This document shows, piece by piece, positions 18,858 to 28,133 of a stretch of DNA of 64,000 nt; positions within the stretch are counted from its first letter, which is position 1; every line of letters starts with the position of its first letter. Below the pieces are notes generated by a model. It worked only from the letters and a program-made list of their open reading frames with translations, had not been told where the DNA came from and made no database searches. Origin of the DNA: Buchnera aphidicola (Mindarus japonicus) (GTDB lineage: Bacteria > Pseudomonadota > Gammaproteobacteria > Enterobacterales > Enterobacteriaceae); NCBI RefSeq assembly GCF_039393905.1, contig NZ_CP135030.1, positions 310,001 to 374,000 of the forward strand, given 5' to 3'. The position numbers and the translations under genes were made by a program.

Positions 18858-20360
18858 TTAGTAAGAATAACCAGATTTGTTTAATAAAAACTGACATAAT
18901 AAAGGAACAGGTCGACCGGTTGATTCTTTTTTTTTCTTAGTGTTCCAAGCAGTTCCTGCTACATCCAAATGAGCCCATTTATATTTTTTAGTAAAAAAAG
19001 ATAAAAACATAGCTGCACTTATAGCTCCAGCTTTTGGTCCACCTATATTAGAAAAATCGGCTATATCAGAGGATAATAATTTTTTGTATTCTGAATGTAA
19101 TGGTAATTCCCAGATTTTATCTTCAGTTAATTTTCCAGCTTTAATTAAATCATTGACTAAATTCTTGTCATTAGACATTACTCCACTTACTATATTTCCT
19201 AATGCTATAACACAAGCTCCTGTTAAAGTTGCGATGTCAATAACAATATCAGGGTCAAACTGTTCTACATAAGTTAATACATCACATAAAATCAACCTTC
19301 CCTCTGCATCCGTATCTAATATTTCCACTGTTTTTCCAGATAATGTTTTTAAAACGTCTCCTGGTCGAAAAGAATTGCCATCTGGCATATTTTCAGATCC
19401 TGCTATGATACCCATAATATTTAAAGGTAAATTTAATTCAGCAGCAAACAACATTACACCGTATACTGCTGCTGCTCCTGACATATCATATTTCATTTCG
19501 TCCATGTTTTTCGAAGGTTTAATAGAAATTCCTCCTGAATCAAAAGTTACCCCTTTTCCTATTAAAACTATTAATTTTTTATTTAATTTAAAATTTTTTT
19601 TGTAATTTATAATTGACATGTAAGATGAATTGTTAGAACCCTTTCCTACTGAAAAATAAGCGTTCATTCCAAATTCTTTAATTTTATTAGCATCAAATAT
19701 CTCTGTAGTAACTGTTTCTTTATATTTCTCAGATAATAATTTAGATTTTTCCGATAAATAAAAAGGAGTACAAATATTAGGTGGAGTATTTGATAAATCT
19801 CTAGAAATATTTTTTCCCTTTAAAATTGATAAAGAATGTTTTAAAGCAATTTCCGATTCTTTTAAATTACATTCGTTAACTATGCAGAAATTAATTTTTT
19901 TAATTTTAAAAATATTGCTTTTTTTAGTCTTAAAAATATCAAAAGAATATAATTTATCTCCTATAATTTCTGTTATAATTCTAATTTTCCAATATATATT
20001 TAATTTTTTTACTGGTAGTTCTATTAAAAACCAACAAGAACTCTGCAATTGATTTTCATATAGAAAATTTATAACCTTAGAGGTTATTTTAATAAATTCT
20101 TTTTTACTTAATTCTTGATTTTTTCCGCATCCAACTAACAAAATTAAATTTGGAGTAATATTTAAAGTATTATATAATAAAGTTAGTTTCCCAAAACTTA
20201 TTATTGTATCTTTTTTTAAAATAAAATCACTAATATATTTTTTTGTACTTTTATTAAAAATATTTAATAATTTAGAAAACTTATTTATTTCTGAAATTCC
20301 TAAAACAACGCATGGTGAAGAAAATTTTTTTAAATTTATATTTTTTATTTTAAATTTCAT
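18858..20360 (-). CDS. pepA: Leucyl aminopeptidase A
   Basis: PepA is a hexameric dizinc M17 aminopeptidase that releases N-terminal residues; in E. coli it also binds DNA in Xer recombination and carAB control. It has 500 residues (503 in E. coli). The catalytic lysine lies in GKGVTFDSGGISIKPS, and the M17 signature is at 349-356. There it reads DTDAEGRL where NTDAEGRL is usual. The metal ligands Asp351 and Glu353 and Arg355 are kept. The N-terminal domain is poorly conserved, and the recombination partners are not expected in this organism, so the peptidase role is the likely one. Confidence 0.95.
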   Translation of the reverse strand: MKFKIKNINLKKFSSPCVVLGISEINKFSKLLNIFNKSTKKYISDFILKKDTIISFGKLTLLYNTLNITPNLILLVGCGKNQELSKKEFIKITSKVINFLYENQLQSSCWFLIELPVKKLNIYWKIRIITEIIGDKLYSFDIFKTKKSNIFKIKKINFCIVNECNLKESEIALKHSLSILKGKNISRDLSNTPPNICTPFYLSEKSKLLSEKYKETVTTEIFDANKIKEFGMNAYFSVGKGSNNSSYMSIINYKKNFKLNKKLIVLIGKGVTFDSGGISIKPSKNMDEMKYDMSGAAAVYGVMLFAAELNLPLNIMGIIAGSENMPDGNSFRPGDVLKTLSGKTVEILDTDAEGRLILCDVLTYVEQFDPDIVIDIATLTGACVIALGNIVSGVMSNDKNLVNDLIKAGKLTEDKIWELPLHSEYKKLLSSDIADFSNIGGPKAGAISAAMFLSFFTKKYKWAHLDVAGTAWNTKKKKESTGRPVPLLCQFLLNKSGYSY

Positions 20361-20614
20361 AAAAATCTTAATTTTTAAATAGAAATATTATTATTAAATT
20401 ATTTTTTTATATATTTTTTTAAAAAAATACTTATTAAAATTATAAATATAAAAAAATAATAGTGGACGTAAATAAAATAAACCAATAACATTATAGTACC
20501 AATTTAATTATTTTTAAATTAAATTTGTTTACAAAAATATTTTTTTATAAAAATATATTTTTTCATTAATAAAATCAAAAAAATTTTAATTAAAATAATT
20601 ATAGGGATGAAAAA

Positions 20615-21637
20615 ATGTCTGATTTGTACCAACGTCATTGTACTAGATTATTTGATTTTTCAGATATTGAAATAAAAAAAATAATTAATTTATCAGCTGA
20701 TTTAAAGAAATTAAAATCAGAAAAAAAAGAAATTCCATATTTAAAAAATAAGAAAATTGTTTTAATTTTTGAAAAAGAATCAACTAGAACAAGATGTGCT
20801 TTTGAAGTTGCAGCTTTTGATCAATTCGCAAATGTTACTTATTTAGGACCTGGATCTACACATTTAGGTTATAAAGAATCATTACGAGATACTGTAGAAA
20901 TTTTGTCTTCTTTATACGATGGTATTCAATACCGTGGTGGAAAACATGAAAACATTATGATATTATCAAAGTATTCAAAAGTTCCAATATGGAATGGTTT
21001 AACTGATCAATTTCATCCTACTCAATTGTTATCTGATATACTAACAATGCAAGAACTTTTGAAAAAAAAATGTTTGAGTAGAAGAAAAATTGTTTATATT
21101 GGAGATGCTACAAATAATATTGCAAATACATTATTAGAAGCATCTGTACTGACTAATTTAAATATGACTGTTATTGCTCCAAAAAAATATTGGCCTGAAA
21201 AAAAACTCTTACGCTCTTGTCAATTAAAAGGAAAAGAAAAAAATATTAAAATAGAATGTACTGATTCAATTTCCGAAGGTATTAAAAATGCAGATTTTAT
21301 CTATACAGATGTCTGGATTTCTATGGGGGAACCTAAAGAAACATGGGAAGATAAAATAAAAAGTTTACTACCTTATCAAGTTAACAAAAAACTCCTAGAA
21401 TTAAGCAATAACAAAAATGTAGAAATTTTACATTGTTTACCTGCTATGCACGATAAAAATACAACCATGGGAAAAATATTACTAAAAAAATTAGGGTTAC
21501 AAAATGGTTTAGAAATTACTAAAGAAGTCTTTCACCACTATAGGAAAACTATTTTTAAACAAGCAGAGAATAGAATTCATGCTATTAAAGCATTAATGAT
21601 TTCTACGCTTTTAAAAGAAAATGCATATAAAAATTAA
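20615..21637 (+). CDS. argI: Ornithine carbamoyltransferase
   Basis: This enzyme makes citrulline from ornithine and carbamoyl phosphate in arginine synthesis. It has 340 residues (334 in E. coli). Carbamoyl-phosphate motif STRTR is at 56-60, FHPTQLLSD supplies the HPTQ motif, and the ornithine-site HCLP is at 273-276. AGGGATG precedes the ATG. argI and argF are duplicates in E. coli; the position next to pepA-valS and ridA is that of argI. Arginine is an essential amino acid for the aphid. I see no clear ARG box in the 254-base leader. Confidence 0.95.
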   Translation: MSDLYQRHCTRLFDFSDIEIKKIINLSADLKKLKSEKKEIPYLKNKKIVLIFEKESTRTRCAFEVAAFDQFANVTYLGPGSTHLGYKESLRDTVEILSSLYDGIQYRGGKHENIMILSKYSKVPIWNGLTDQFHPTQLLSDILTMQELLKKKCLSRRKIVYIGDATNNIANTLLEASVLTNLNMTVIAPKKYWPEKKLLRSCQLKGKEKNIKIECTDSISEGIKNADFIYTDVWISMGEPKETWEDKIKSLLPYQVNKKLLELSNNKNVEILHCLPAMHDKNTTMGKILLKKLGLQNGLEITKEVFHHYRKTIFKQAENRIHAIKALMISTLLKENAYKN

Positions 21638-21699
21638 ATTTTTATAAATTTTTATATGATAAATATTATTTAACTTTTTTAAATTAAGAAAAAATATAT

Positions 21700-22098
21700 A
21701 TGAAATTTAAAAAAATTGTTACAGATAAAGCTCCTGAAGCAATTGGACCTTATTCTCAAGGCATAGCATTTAAAAATATTTTATTTACTTCTGGACAAAT
21801 TCCAATTAACAAAGAACTACAAATAATACCTGATGGTATTTTTGAACAAACAAGAGTTTGTTTGCAAAACATTAAATTTATTGTAGAAGCATCTAATTTC
21901 AAAATAAATGAAATTATTAAAATAATTATTTATACAACTCAATTAGAAAAATTAGAAAAAATTAATGATTCTTATAGAAAATTTTTTGATTCTTACAAAA
22001 TGATATTACCTGCAAGAACATGTATTGGTGTTTCTAAATTACCTAAGAACGTAAGCATTGAAATTGAAGCTATTGCTTTAAAATCAAAACAAAAATAG
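21700..22098 (+). CDS. ridA: 2-iminobutanoate/2-iminopropanoate deaminase RidA
   Basis: RidA (YjgF) hydrolyses reactive enamines/imines made by PLP enzymes such as threonine dehydratase. It has 132 residues (128 in E. coli). The N-terminal APEAIGPYSQG and the arginine of PARTCIGVSKLP that binds the substrate carboxylate are conserved. It follows argI after 62 bases, so co-transcription is likely, and its stop codon lies inside the left arm of a strong terminator. Confidence 0.94.
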   Translation: MKFKKIVTDKAPEAIGPYSQGIAFKNILFTSGQIPINKELQIIPDGIFEQTRVCLQNIKFIVEASNFKINEIIKIIIYTTQLEKLEKINDSYRKFFDSYKMILPARTCIGVSKLPKNVSIEIEAIALKSKQK

Positions 22099-22131
22099 AA
22101 AGAGGAAAGAATAATCCTCTTTCTATTTTTT
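22091..22131 (+). terminator. Rho-independent terminator of argI-ridA
   Basis: A perfect 16-bp stem (22091-22106 with 22115-22130) containing an AGAGGA/TCCTCT core is followed by T, giving a six-T tract. The ridA stop codon is in the left arm. This is one of the clearest terminators in the window. Confidence 0.9.
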
Positions 22132-22223
22132 AAAATATTTTATAAAAAAAACATGTTTTAAACGTTTACGTCTAAAATTTTTTATATATAAATTAATTTA
22201 TATATAAAATTATTTTTTTTGAA

Positions 22224-24026
22224 TTATATATTTTTTTCACGAGAAAAAAGAGATGAAGAAATAAATTTTTTATTACTTTTAAATTTATTTTTACGTTCTT
22301 GTAAGAAATTTAATTTTCTATTTTTTTCATAAATAGAAGCTGGTTTAATCATTTTTTTCTTTGTATAGAAATTATTTTTTTTAAATAATCTAATATTTAT
22401 TAATTTATTTAATATTCTAGTACGAGAAAATCTATGTAATATTTCTTTAGATAATTCTTTAGGTAGTTCAATTACTGAATATTTTGCATATAATTTGATG
22501 TTTCCAATTTTTTTACTACTAATATCTCCTTCATTTGCAATAGCGCCTACTATATGCCGAGCTTCGACTCCGTCATCTTTACCAACTTCAATTCGATATA
22601 AATCTATATTTTTTATTTCTTTATTATCTCGAATAAATCTTTTATTTTTAAAGCTTTCATATTTATTACTTTTTCTAAATGTAGAACTCTTAAAATTTTT
22701 TTTATAAATATCCGGTTTGATAATTAAAGGACGCTCCCCTTGTGCCATTTTTAATAATGCAGCCGATAATGTTTCAAGATCAAAATTTTCTTCAGAAAAT
22801 AATTTTGGCAATAACAAACGATATTCATTTAAATCTTTACTTTTTATTTGTTTTTTAATTTTTTCAGAGAACTTTTCAAGACGACGTTTACTTAATAAAT
22901 CTCGATTTGGTAAATTAACTTCTGGAATATTTAATTTTACTATTCTTTCTATATTTCGTAGTAATCTTCGCTCTCTATTTTCTACAAATAATAGCGCTCT
23001 TCCAGCTCTTCCGGCCCTTCCAGTACGACCTATTCTATGGACATAAGATTCAGCATCCATTGGAATATCATAATTTATTACTAAACTAATACGATCTACA
23101 TCTAATCCTCTAGCTGCAACATCAGTGGCAATTAAAATATCTAAACGACCATTTTTTAATCTTTCTAAAGTTTGTTCTCTAACTGATTGATTCATATCTC
23201 CATTTAATGCTGCACTATTATATCCGTTTCTTTCCAAAGCTTCTGAAACTTCTAAAGTTGCATTTTTTGTACGTACAAAAATAATAGTTGCTGAAAAATC
23301 TTCCACTTCTAAAAATCGAATTAATGCATCTGTTTTTTTTCCATACACTATCCAATGACTTTGAGAAATATCTGGACGTGTTGTTATATTAGATTTTATC
23401 CTAATTTCCTTTGGATTATTCATAAATCTTTTAGAAATTCTTCTAATAATTTCTGGCATAGTTGCGGAAAATAAAGCTGTTTGATGGTTTTTAGGAATTT
23501 CCGCCATAATATTTTCTACATCTTCTATAAAACCCATTCTTAACATTTCATCAGCTTCATCTAACACTAGTCCTTGTAAATGAGATAAATTCAAAGTTCC
23601 TCTTTTTAAATGATCTAAAAGTCTTCCAGGAGTTCCTACTACTATTTGAGGTCCTTGTCTCAAAGCTCTTAACTGTAATTCATATCTTTGTCCTCCGTAT
23701 AGAGGTAGAACTTGAATTTCCTTCAAATATTTCGAAAAATTAGAAAACGCTTCTGCTACTTGAACTGCTAGTTCTCTGGTAGGAGCTAAAACTAGGATTT
23801 GAGGAGCTTTTAAACTTTTATTTATATTATGTAATAATGGTAATGCAAAAGCTGCTGTTTTACCACTTCCTGTTTGTGCCATACCTAAAACGTCTCGACC
23901 TGATAATAAGAGAGGTATGCAGGTCAATTGAATAGGTGAAGGTTTTATATACCCCATCTTATCTAGTGCTTGAATTATAAAAGGGTTTAAACCAAAAGTA
24001 GAAAAATTTATTTCTTTATGAGTCAT
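22224..24026 (-). CDS. deaD: Cold-shock DEAD-box RNA helicase DeaD (CsdA)
   Basis: DeaD unwinds RNA in ribosome assembly and in the cold-adapted degradosome. It has 600 residues (629 in E. coli). Walker A AQTGSGKT is at 50-57, the DEAD box is in VLDEADEMLRMGF (about 155), SAT is in LFSATMPE, and motif VI is HRIGRTGRAGRAG. A C-terminal RRM-like domain (about 480-550, GVEARHIVGAIANEGDIS) is retained, followed by a Lys/Asn-rich tail in place of the Arg/Gly-rich E. coli tail. AAGAGG lies 12 bases before the ATG. It ends the nusA-to-pnp block, with nlpI missing between pnp and deaD. Confidence 0.96.
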   Translation of the reverse strand: MTHKEINFSTFGLNPFIIQALDKMGYIKPSPIQLTCIPLLLSGRDVLGMAQTGSGKTAAFALPLLHNINKSLKAPQILVLAPTRELAVQVAEAFSNFSKYLKEIQVLPLYGGQRYELQLRALRQGPQIVVGTPGRLLDHLKRGTLNLSHLQGLVLDEADEMLRMGFIEDVENIMAEIPKNHQTALFSATMPEIIRRISKRFMNNPKEIRIKSNITTRPDISQSHWIVYGKKTDALIRFLEVEDFSATIIFVRTKNATLEVSEALERNGYNSAALNGDMNQSVREQTLERLKNGRLDILIATDVAARGLDVDRISLVINYDIPMDAESYVHRIGRTGRAGRAGRALLFVENRERRLLRNIERIVKLNIPEVNLPNRDLLSKRRLEKFSEKIKKQIKSKDLNEYRLLLPKLFSEENFDLETLSAALLKMAQGERPLIIKPDIYKKNFKSSTFRKSNKYESFKNKRFIRDNKEIKNIDLYRIEVGKDDGVEARHIVGAIANEGDISSKKIGNIKLYAKYSVIELPKELSKEILHRFSRTRILNKLINIRLFKKNNFYTKKKMIKPASIYEKNRKLNFLQERKNKFKSNKKFISSSLFSREKNI

Positions 24027-24042
24027 GCAGTGGATGTGCCTC

Positions 24043-24102
24043 TTAAGTTACAGGAGCCAGTCTAGATAACTCATCGTAAAAAATAGTTAATTTTATTCTC
24101 AT
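24043..24102 (-). CDS. yrbN: Small upstream ORF of deaD, YrbN-like (19 aa)
   Basis: In the deaD leader an ATG at 24102 opens a 19-codon frame reading MRIKLTIFYDELSRLAPVT, stopping 16 bases before the deaD ATG and just ahead of its AAGAGG site. From memory, E. coli has the 26-residue small protein YrbN in the same place, with the core FHDELCRLAAIN; FYDELSRLAPVT aligns with it without gaps. The surrounding DNA is also much less AT-rich than its flanks. The C-terminal part of YrbN, which overlaps the deaD start in E. coli, is lost. Its function is unknown; coupling or control of deaD translation is an inference. Confidence 0.7.
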   Translation of the reverse strand: MRIKLTIFYDELSRLAPVT

Positions 24103-24121
24103 TGAAAAGTATGAACTGGCT
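24055..24121 (-). promoter_or_regulatory. Conserved deaD leader with long-range inverted repeat
   Basis: AGCCAGT (24115-24121 read on the minus strand) can pair with ACTGGCT (24055-24061), enclosing 53 bases that include the yrbN start. The right arm falls inside yrbN codons (CTG GCT). The pairing could place the yrbN start in a closed loop. This is seen in sequence; any regulatory role is inference. Confidence 0.4.
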
Positions 24122-24454
24122 TAAATTATATGATTGATTAAAAAAATAACTAATATGAAATTTATTATTTTTTTATAAAAAATTAAAAAATTAATTTTTT
24201 TTAAATTTTTTCACTTATATATCTTAATAAATTAAAAAATTCTTACTAAATTTTCTTTAAAAAAATATTTTCTTTAAAACAATTTTTTCTTTTAAGATTT
24301 ATGTTATAAATCAAAGTTTATTTTTTCCTTTTAAAAAAATAAAATAATTAATAGTGTACCTTAATATAAAGAAAACAACAAAAATATAAATTAAATTTAT
24401 AAACATTTATTATATAATAAATGTTTATTAAAAAAAATAAATTTAATTTTCTAA
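24103..24454. other. Spacer between pnp and the deaD leader (nlpI position)
   Basis: These 352 bases hold no ORF. In E. coli nlpI sits here. A 13-base inverted repeat with a two-base centre (24400-24412 with 24415-24427) follows the pnp stop by about 27 bases and may be the pnp 3'-end hairpin, though no T run follows. The remainder is AT-rich and probably contains the deaD promoter, which I cannot pick out with confidence. Confidence 0.45.
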
Positions 24455-26575
24455 TTAAATATTTAAATTAAATAACTCTTTTTTTGGTAAAATTTTTTTT
24501 ACTTCTTTAATACTTAATCGAATTCGACCTTGTCGATCTACTTCTAATACTTTTACTGGCATAGTTTGATCAATTCTAAGATGATCAGTAACTTTTTCAA
24601 CACGTTTTTCTGAAATTTGAGAAATATGAACCAATCCTTCTTTTCCAATTCCAATTGAAACAAATGCTCCAAAATCAACTATTCTTGTTACTTTTCCAAC
24701 ATAAACTCTTCCTACTTTAATTTCAGCTGTTATTGCTTCTATTCTTCGAATTGCATTTTTAGCTTTTTCTTGAAGATTAGCTGAGATCTTAATTATTCCA
24801 TTATCTTCAATTTCAATTGTAGTTCCTGTTTCTTCAGTAAGCATTCTAATTACTGAACCTCCTTTACCTATTACGTCTTTAATTTTTTCAGGGTTAATTT
24901 TAATAGTATGAATTCTTGGAGCGAGTTCAGATATTTCATTTCTTGCAGAAGCTAATGCTTGATTCATAATTTTAAGTATATGCAATCTAGCGCTTTTTGC
25001 TTGATAAAGAGAAAGCTTTATGATTTCATTGGTAATTCCTTCTATTTTCATATCCATTTGTAAAGCTGTTATTCCCTCTGACGTTCCAGCCACTTTGAAA
25101 TCCATATCTCCAAGATGATCTTCATCACCTAGTATATCTGATAATATTACATATTTTTTTACATCTTTAATTAAACCCATTGATATTCCAGCAACAGCAG
25201 ATTTTATTGGTACTCCTGCATCCATTAAAGCTAAGGAAGCAGCACATACTGAGGCCATTGAAGAGGATCCATTTGATTCCGTAATTTCAGAAACAACCCT
25301 TATAGTATAAGGAAAATTTTCTATTTTAGGCATAACTGCTAACAAGCTTCGTTTTGCTAATCTTCCATGCCCAATTTCTCTTCTTTTAGGAGAACCAACC
25401 ATGCCTATTTCACCTACTGAATAAGGAGGAAAATTATAATGAAATAAAAAATTCTCTGTCCTATCCCCTAGAAGTTCATCTAAGTTTTGAGCATCTCTAG
25501 CAGTACCTAAAGTTGTTGCAACTAATGATTGTGTCTCGCCTCGAGTAAATAATGCTGACCCATGAGTCCTAGGCAATATTCCTGTACGTATATCCAAAGC
25601 TCGAATCATATCTTTTTCTCTTCCATCAATTCGTAATTTTCCATTTAAAACTCTATTTCTAACTATTTTTCTCTCAATAGATTGAAAAATGTTTTCAACT
25701 TCATAATCATCTAAATTTGAATATTCATTCGATAACTCTTCAATGATCTCAATTTTAATAGAATTTAGTTCTTCATGTCTTTTTTGTTTATCTTTAATAC
25801 AATAAGCGTCAAAAATTTTAGATTCGGATAAAATAGAAATTTTAGAAGATAAAATTCTGTTAACAGGAGGAATATAGAATTCAAAAGGCAATTTATTTAC
25901 ATCATTTTGTAGTTTAGATATATTTTCAATAACAATTTGCTGTTCTTGATGCCCAAAAGATATAGCATTCAAAACCTTTTCTTCATTTAATATTTTTGCT
26001 TCTGCTTCTACCATAAGAACAGCATTTTTAGTTCCCGAAACAATTAAATCTAATTTGCTAAATTTCATCTCTTCCATATTTGGATTTAAAACATATTTTC
26101 CATTGATATACCCAATCCTAGCAGCACCTAATGGGCCTTGAAATGGAATTCCCGATAAACTTAAAGCCGCTGATGTTCCTATAATTGAAATAATGTCTGG
26201 ATTGATTTTTGGGTTTACTGAAACAACTGTAGCTATTACTTGTACTTCATGTAAAAATCCTGTCACAAAAAGCGGTCTTATAGGTCTATCTATTAATCTA
26301 GCTATTAATATTTCATTTTCAGTTGGTCTACCTTCTCGACGAAAAAACCCTCCCGGGATTTTTCCTGCTGCATATGTTCGTTCTTGATAGTTAACAGTTA
26401 ATGGAAAAAATTTTTGTCCAGGTTGAACTTTTTTTTGAACAACTACAGTTATGAAAACAGCTGTGTCATCCATGCTTGCCATAACAGCTGCTGTAGCTTG
26501 ACGCGCCATTACTCCCGTTTCTAGAGTTACAGTATGTTGTCCATATTGAAATTTTCGTACAATAGGGTTTAACAA
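24455..26575 (-). CDS. pnp: Polynucleotide phosphorylase
   Basis: PNPase degrades RNA 3'-5' using phosphate and is a degradosome component. It has 706 residues (711 in E. coli). It contains two RNase PH cores (about 1-220 and 310-540), the second carrying the catalytic motif region DILGDEDHLGDMDFKVAGT; then a KH domain (about 555-615, GKGGSVIRMLTEETG) and an S1 domain (about 620-690, GRVYVGKVTRIVDFGAFV). It lies downstream of rpsO as in E. coli, across a 249-base spacer with a hairpin. Conservation is high, matching retention of its docking site in RNase E. Confidence 0.97.
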   Translation of the reverse strand: MLNPIVRKFQYGQHTVTLETGVMARQATAAVMASMDDTAVFITVVVQKKVQPGQKFFPLTVNYQERTYAAGKIPGGFFRREGRPTENEILIARLIDRPIRPLFVTGFLHEVQVIATVVSVNPKINPDIISIIGTSAALSLSGIPFQGPLGAARIGYINGKYVLNPNMEEMKFSKLDLIVSGTKNAVLMVEAEAKILNEEKVLNAISFGHQEQQIVIENISKLQNDVNKLPFEFYIPPVNRILSSKISILSESKIFDAYCIKDKQKRHEELNSIKIEIIEELSNEYSNLDDYEVENIFQSIERKIVRNRVLNGKLRIDGREKDMIRALDIRTGILPRTHGSALFTRGETQSLVATTLGTARDAQNLDELLGDRTENFLFHYNFPPYSVGEIGMVGSPKRREIGHGRLAKRSLLAVMPKIENFPYTIRVVSEITESNGSSSMASVCAASLALMDAGVPIKSAVAGISMGLIKDVKKYVILSDILGDEDHLGDMDFKVAGTSEGITALQMDMKIEGITNEIIKLSLYQAKSARLHILKIMNQALASARNEISELAPRIHTIKINPEKIKDVIGKGGSVIRMLTEETGTTIEIEDNGIIKISANLQEKAKNAIRRIEAITAEIKVGRVYVGKVTRIVDFGAFVSIGIGKEGLVHISQISEKRVEKVTDHLRIDQTMPVKVLEVDRQGRIRLSIKEVKKILPKKELFNLNI

Positions 26576-26762
26576 AATAATATCCTTAAAAAAAATAATT
26601 GAATTAATATATATATATTTTGATTAGTTCTAAAAATTTAAAAAAATAAGTGTATTACTTAATACTATTGTTATAAAACAATCATATTTTTAAATATAAA
26701 CTATTTTAAATACATATATAACTTATTTATTTAAATAAAAATTTATTTAAATGTATTTTTAA

Positions 26763-26780
26763 AGGGCTTTATAAAGCCCT
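26763..26780 (-). terminator. GC-rich hairpin between rpsO and pnp
   Basis: AGGGCTTTATAAAGCCCT is a perfect 18-base palindrome standing out from its AT-rich surroundings, 45 bases after the rpsO stop. Only three T follow on the minus strand, so it could be a leaky terminator or attenuator between rpsO and pnp, as in E. coli where a terminator and an RNase III site lie in this gap. Confidence 0.55.
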
Positions 26781-26824
26781 CTTATACATTTTTTTATAAA
26801 AATTTTTTATGTAAATAAAATGTA

Positions 26825-27094
26825 CTATCTACGTAAACTTAACTTTTCAATTAAATTAGAATATTTTAAAAAACTTTTAAGTTTCAAATAATCTAATAAT
26901 TTTCTACGTTTAGAAACCATTTTTAGAAGACCTCTACGACTGCTATGATCTTTAGTATGTAAAGAAAAATGATCTTGTAAATGATTAATTGTATGAGTTA
27001 ATAATGCTATTTGAACTTCCGTATTTCCAGAGTTTTTACTATTAAATCCGTATTTTAAAATTATTTTTTCTTTACTAACTTTATCCAATGACAT
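26825..27094 (-). CDS. rpsO: 30S ribosomal protein S15
   Basis: S15 binds 16S rRNA early in small-subunit assembly. It has 89 residues, the E. coli length. Recognisable segments are NTEVQIALLTHTINHLQDHF and DHSSRRGLLKMVSKRRKLLDYLK. AAGGATTCTTAAT precedes the ATG on the minus strand. It sits between truB and pnp, the ancestral order. Confidence 0.97.
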   Translation of the reverse strand: MSLDKVSKEKIILKYGFNSKNSGNTEVQIALLTHTINHLQDHFSLHTKDHSSRRGLLKMVSKRRKLLDYLKLKSFLKYSNLIEKLSLRR

Positions 27095-27186
27095 ATTAAG
27101 AATCCTTTTTTTAATTTAATTAATTTAATTAATACTATTTAGATAACTTAAATAAAATAATTATTTATTTTATTGATTATAATTTT

Positions 27187-28113
27187 TTAAGAGTTATGTG
27201 TTGAAATTAAACGAATGGGAAATAGATTACCTAAATCATCATTTTTTCCAATTCCTATAAAAATTTTATTTTTTCCTTCTGTAATTCTAACCGTTCCAGA
27301 ATAATAAATAGAAGAAAAAACTTTTTGTCCTAATTTTAATAAATATGCTTTTTTTATAGAAAGATTGATAACTGGAAAAATAGAAAGAGCACTATCTATC
27401 GGAATTAATAGTTTATTTAATTGATAATTTGAAATAAATTTATTTTTATTTTTCTTATAAAGACACAAAGTATTAAAATTAACTAATTGTGATGTAAAAA
27501 AAGAACCTACTTTTAATCTTCTCAAGTATGTTATATGAGCCCCACAACCTAAATATTCTCCTACATCATCAATTAATGTTCTAATATATGTTCCTTTAGA
27601 ACATATCACTTCTAATTGCAATATTTTTTTATCATGAAATATATATTTCAATTCATATATAAAAACTTTTCTCTTTTTTCTATCTATTTTAATTCCTTTT
27701 CGAGCGTATTTATATAATTCTAATCCTTTATGTTTTATAGCAGAATACATTGGGGGAATTTGAAAAATTTTCCCAACAAATTTTTTTAATGCTTTTTTTA
27801 AAGTATTAAAAGAAAAATTAACTGGACGAATTGAAATAATTTCTCCCATAGAATCTAAAGTAGAAGTTTTTTCTCCAAATTTTGCAATAACTCGATAATG
27901 TTTATTAGAATTTAATAAATGCATTGAAAATTTAGTTGCTTCTCCAAAACAAATTGGCAACATCCCGGTTGCCAATGGATCTAAAGATCCTATATGTCCT
28001 GCTTTTTTAGATTTAAAAATTTTTTTTACTCTCTGTAATATATAGTTTGAAGAAAATCCTTTTGGTTTGTCTAATAATAAAATACCATTTTTTTTTAATT
28101 TTAAAAAAGACAT
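27187..28113 (-). CDS. truB: tRNA pseudouridine(55) synthase TruB
   Basis: TruB makes pseudouridine 55 in the T loop of tRNAs. It has 308 residues (314 in E. coli). The catalytic Asp45 is in GHIGSLDPLATGMLPICFG, and the KGTYIRTLIDDVG motif follows. The C-terminal PUA-like domain is recognisable (VRITEGKNKIFIGIG). rbfA lies 20 bases upstream, so both share the nusA transcript. Confidence 0.95.
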   Translation of the reverse strand: MSFLKLKKNGILLLDKPKGFSSNYILQRVKKIFKSKKAGHIGSLDPLATGMLPICFGEATKFSMHLLNSNKHYRVIAKFGEKTSTLDSMGEIISIRPVNFSFNTLKKALKKFVGKIFQIPPMYSAIKHKGLELYKYARKGIKIDRKKRKVFIYELKYIFHDKKILQLEVICSKGTYIRTLIDDVGEYLGCGAHITYLRRLKVGSFFTSQLVNFNTLCLYKKNKNKFISNYQLNKLLIPIDSALSIFPVINLSIKKAYLLKLGQKVFSSIYYSGTVRITEGKNKIFIGIGKNDDLGNLFPIRLISTHNS

Positions 28114-28133
28114 TTTCTACCTTTTTTATATTT

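Noticed and set aside
22495..23046. ORFs of 70 and 109 codons antisense to deaD
   Set aside because: They are shadows of the helicase domain on the opposite strand, with no start signals of their own.
24048..24074. 8-codon ORF MSYLDWLL in frame with deaD
   Set aside because: It resembles the MSYVDW N-terminal extension sometimes annotated on E. coli DeaD, but a TAA interrupts it. The conservation is better explained by the overlapping YrbN frame one base over.
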